From: Weeksellaceae bacterium
GTDB lineage: Bacteria; Bacteroidota; Bacteroidia; Flavobacteriales; Weeksellaceae
Assembly (NCBI GenBank): GCA_028698395.1
Contig: JAQVDG010000106.1
Coordinates: 1 to 6,967 of the forward strand
Length of the DNA stretch: 6,967 nucleotides
Direction of reading: 5' to 3'
In this document: positions 5,678 through 6,967 of the stretch, in pieces
Layout: each line of letters opens with the position of its first letter
Numbering within the stretch: position 1 is the first letter of the stretch
The notes under the pieces: model-generated
Database searches by the model: none
What the model was told of the DNA's origin: nothing
The model's input: the letters and a program-made list of their open reading frames with translations, nothing else
Made by a program: the position numbers and the translations under genes

Positions 5678-5754
5678 ACACAAAAGACACCTTAGAAACC
5701 GCCATACAGAAATGGCTTGAAAAAATTATGAACCAAGTAAAATCAGAATCATGA
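5674..5754 (+). CDS. 26-residue microprotein, coupled on both sides
   Basis: MNTKDTLETAIQKWLEKIMN plus six residues to TGA at 5752-5754. Its ATG overlaps the previous stop, and its stop overlaps the next ATG, both as ATGA. It fills exactly the gap between the two larger genes, the main reason to call it. The sequence suits one short amphipathic helix. Its role may only be to carry ribosomes on to the next gene. Confidence 0.6.
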   Translation: MNTKDTLETAIQKWLEKIMNQVKSES

Positions 5755-6002
5755 AATACAACATCAAAGAAGTCCATGCCGCTTATGACAACGGCAAAAT
5801 CAAAAGTATAGCCGTATTGTGGGCAGACGGCGACATGTATAGAGCGACTTATGCCAGCTTAAAGTCACATCATCAACCTCTTTTCACAAAAGACACAGAA
5901 CTAACGTCTAAGTTGATAGAAAGAATTGCTGGCTATGGGCATTACCTAACTGAGCTGCAAAAACAAAAGTATTTTCCACACATCAAAAACTGGTCAAGAT
6001 GA
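5751..6002 (+). CDS. hypothetical protein
   Basis: An 83-residue soluble protein. The first half looks like two beta strands and a turn (YNIKEVHAAYDNGKIKSIAVLWADGDMYRATYASL), a pattern of small single-domain beta-sheet proteins. The second half is helical and basic, with histidines and aromatics (LIERIAGYGHYLTELQKQKYFPHIKNW). No known motif, signal or membrane segment is seen. It is translationally coupled to both neighbours by ATGA overlaps (5751-5754 and 5999-6002). It reads as a genuine gene because of this packing and the codon use. No function is assigned. Confidence 0.8.
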   Translation: MKYNIKEVHAAYDNGKIKSIAVLWADGDMYRATYASLKSHHQPLFTKDTELTSKLIERIAGYGHYLTELQKQKYFPHIKNWSR

Positions 6003-6160
6003 ATACAACAGCTAAACCGCAAACTCCCGAAGATTCCAAAAAAGAAAAGAAAATCCGAAATCTTTTGTATCAATTTATTTCCACCGTGATGGAAAATGAC
6101 CTTTATTTCATGCACAATGGTAATTTTATGAATAAACCTGAAAACTATGAAAGACTATAA
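5999..6160 (+). CDS. small hypothetical protein, 53 residues
   Basis: ATG at 5999 overlaps the previous TGA as ATGA; TAA at 6158-6160. The protein has a basic, lysine-rich head (TPEDSKKEKKIRNLLYQF) and a methionine/aromatic-rich tail (TVMENDLYFMHNGNFMNKPE). Its end overlaps the next gene's start by 14 bases. It fills the remaining gap in the operon, so it is probably real. No family is recognised. Confidence 0.62.
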   Translation: MNTTAKPQTPEDSKKEKKIRNLLYQFISTVMENDLYFMHNGNFMNKPENYERL

Positions 6161-6437
6161 AGATCGGATTAAGTACTTAATCAGCCGCCTCTACGAGCCG
6201 GCTGATACAAAAGATTACACCATCAGAATGACTACTTTGGATATTTACAAAAATTTATGCAGCATCATTCCGGCTACTTCTTTTGATGAGTTTGATTTGT
6301 TGGAAGTATTAGAAGAGTTGGGCTACCAGCCCGGCTATGAACAAAAAAAGTTAGAGGTCAAAAATGAGTCCGGAAAAGAAGAAGAACGGATATATGATGA
6401 TCTTACTTACTATTGGTATATGAAGAAAATTGATTAA
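6147..6437 (+). CDS. hypothetical protein
   Basis: A 96-residue protein, acidic in its second half and predicted mainly helical (DRIKYLISRLY, then TTLDIYKNLCSIIPATSFDE, FDLLEVLEELGYQPGYEQKK), ending in an aromatic tail (IYDDLTYYWYMKK). The SFDEFDLLEVLEELGYQP block looks like a compact helical pair and is the most distinctive part for searching. There is no signal peptide or membrane segment. It overlaps the previous gene by 14 bases and ends 9 bases before the next ATG, so it belongs to the same operon. Similar small acidic proteins occur in Bacteroidota prophages, but I cannot name a family. Confidence 0.8.
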   Translation: MKDYKDRIKYLISRLYEPADTKDYTIRMTTLDIYKNLCSIIPATSFDEFDLLEVLEELGYQPGYEQKKLEVKNESGKEEERIYDDLTYYWYMKKID

Positions 6438-6446
6438 ATTTGGGTT

Positions 6447-6872
6447 ATGGAAACAATCAGCATTAAAGATTATACAGCGGAAGAGCGAGCCATAGGAAAG
6501 AAATACGCAATGCAAATGCGTGATGCTTTCAAGCGGCAAATATCCGTATTGGACAAACAGTCGGGAGCTTTGCGCAAAGCAGGTTACCGGGTTCGGTTTC
6601 GTGATCAAGAAGTTCAGGCTATTTCCGTACAGACTGTAAACTATGCGTTTGTCAACTACTTTGGCGTTGATAAAGAGCGAAAATCACACAGTCTCAAAAC
6701 TGCAACTGGGAAAATTTCCATCCGGAAATCACACCCTTTTAAACTCAACTCAAAGATTCAGACACTTGAAATTCCAAACCAAATCATCGACGGATTTGCA
6801 GACGAAATTTCAGAATTGCGAGGCGATAAAGTATTGGTAGATGCAAGTCGACTTTTACTTAAAAAAGATTAG
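6447..6872 (+). CDS. hypothetical protein, possibly phage morphogenesis or tail-completion type
   Basis: A 141-residue basic, soluble protein, the largest in the operon. The order is a helical N-terminal region (TAEERAIGKKYAMQMRDAFKRQISVLDKQS), then beta-strand-like stretches (YRVRFRDQEVQAISVQTVNYAFVNYFGV), then KSHPFKLNSKIQTLEIPNQI and a final helix IIDGFADEISELRGDKVLVDASRL. A long N-terminal helix, an arginine-rich strand pair and an aromatic FVNYFGV turn recall small virion-morphogenesis or tail-completion proteins in Bacteroidota prophages. That is pattern recognition, not an identified domain. The start follows the previous gene by 9 bases. The stop TAG is at 6870-6872; the next gene begins 55 bases later. 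Confidence 0.78.
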   Translation: METISIKDYTAEERAIGKKYAMQMRDAFKRQISVLDKQSGALRKAGYRVRFRDQEVQAISVQTVNYAFVNYFGVDKERKSHSLKTATGKISIRKSHPFKLNSKIQTLEIPNQIIDGFADEISELRGDKVLVDASRLLLKKD

Positions 6873-6927
6873 ACTTGCTTAAAAATGAGCGTATTGTGAA
6901 TAAAAAAAAAACTAAAAACACAGAATT

Positions 6928-6967
6928 ATGTTTGACATTTGGACAATAATAATAACCGTATTATTTT
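6928..6967 (+). CDS. start of a hydrophobic, probably membrane protein (partial)
   Basis: ATG at 6928 follows an A-rich leader with a run of ten A at 6902-6911 and reads MFDIWTIIITVLF before the right edge. The strongly hydrophobic start suggests an N-terminal membrane segment or signal anchor. Only 13 codons are visible, so neither the length nor the family can be judged. It follows the operon in the same direction after a 55-base gap with no terminator. Confidence 0.45.
   Translation, partial: MFDIWTIIITVLF

Noticed and set aside
6435..6442. TAAATTTG, an exact -7 promoter match just before the gene at 6447
   Set aside because: Predicted transcription would begin at or past the ATG, there is no suitable TTG upstream, and it includes the stop codon of the preceding gene; most likely chance.
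6351..6840. Further frames on either strand overlapping the genes at 6147 and 6447 (6351-6608 minus, 6643-6840 plus)
   Set aside because: They overlap better-supported operon genes with good spacing and have low-complexity or unnatural composition.

Overview
The window comes from an AT-rich Bacteroidota genome, most likely a Flavobacteriaceae member (Flavobacterium or a close relative). The evidence is the divergent tamB-like/tsaD pair followed by rsmE, the near absence of Shine-Dalgarno sequences, and several promoters of the Bacteroidota type (TTG, about 20 nt, TAnnTTTG). No tRNA, rRNA, CRISPR array, transposase or integrase is visible.

Layout. (1) Positions 1-3049 look like core chromosome. 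A partial TamB-family gene runs leftward off the window. tsaD (tRNA t6A synthesis) and rsmE (16S rRNA m3U1498 methyltransferase) run rightward and overlap by one base. rsmE as given carries a one-base frameshift near 2507-2520. (2) Positions 3050-4860 are accessory DNA. Directly after rsmE lies an apparent 5'-truncated reading frame with no intact start. Then comes a leftward hicA-hicB toxin-antitoxin operon, with a terminator at 3393-3411 that works on the minus strand. Divergent from it is a rightward gene for a small lipoprotein of unknown function. The hicA and lipoprotein promoters are back to back across a 24-nt near-palindrome. (3) Positions 4879-6967 look like a regulated accessory module. 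A small XRE-family repressor gene (minus) faces a rightward run of six very small genes, most joined by ATGA overlaps, with a seventh gene starting at the right edge. The repressor/operon intergenic region has a perfect 20-bp direct repeat at both ends and a degenerate inverted copy inside the operon promoter.

Interpretation. The third part has the layout of a phage or phage-satellite control region: a repressor divergent from a compact operon of small unknown genes, with shared operator-like repeats. The last complete gene (6447-6872) resembles, by general pattern only, small phage morphogenesis or tail-completion proteins of Bacteroidota prophages. None of the operon proteins could be assigned a firm function. 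The element's ends are not visible, but the truncated frame at 3063 makes the rsmE 3' end a candidate left junction.
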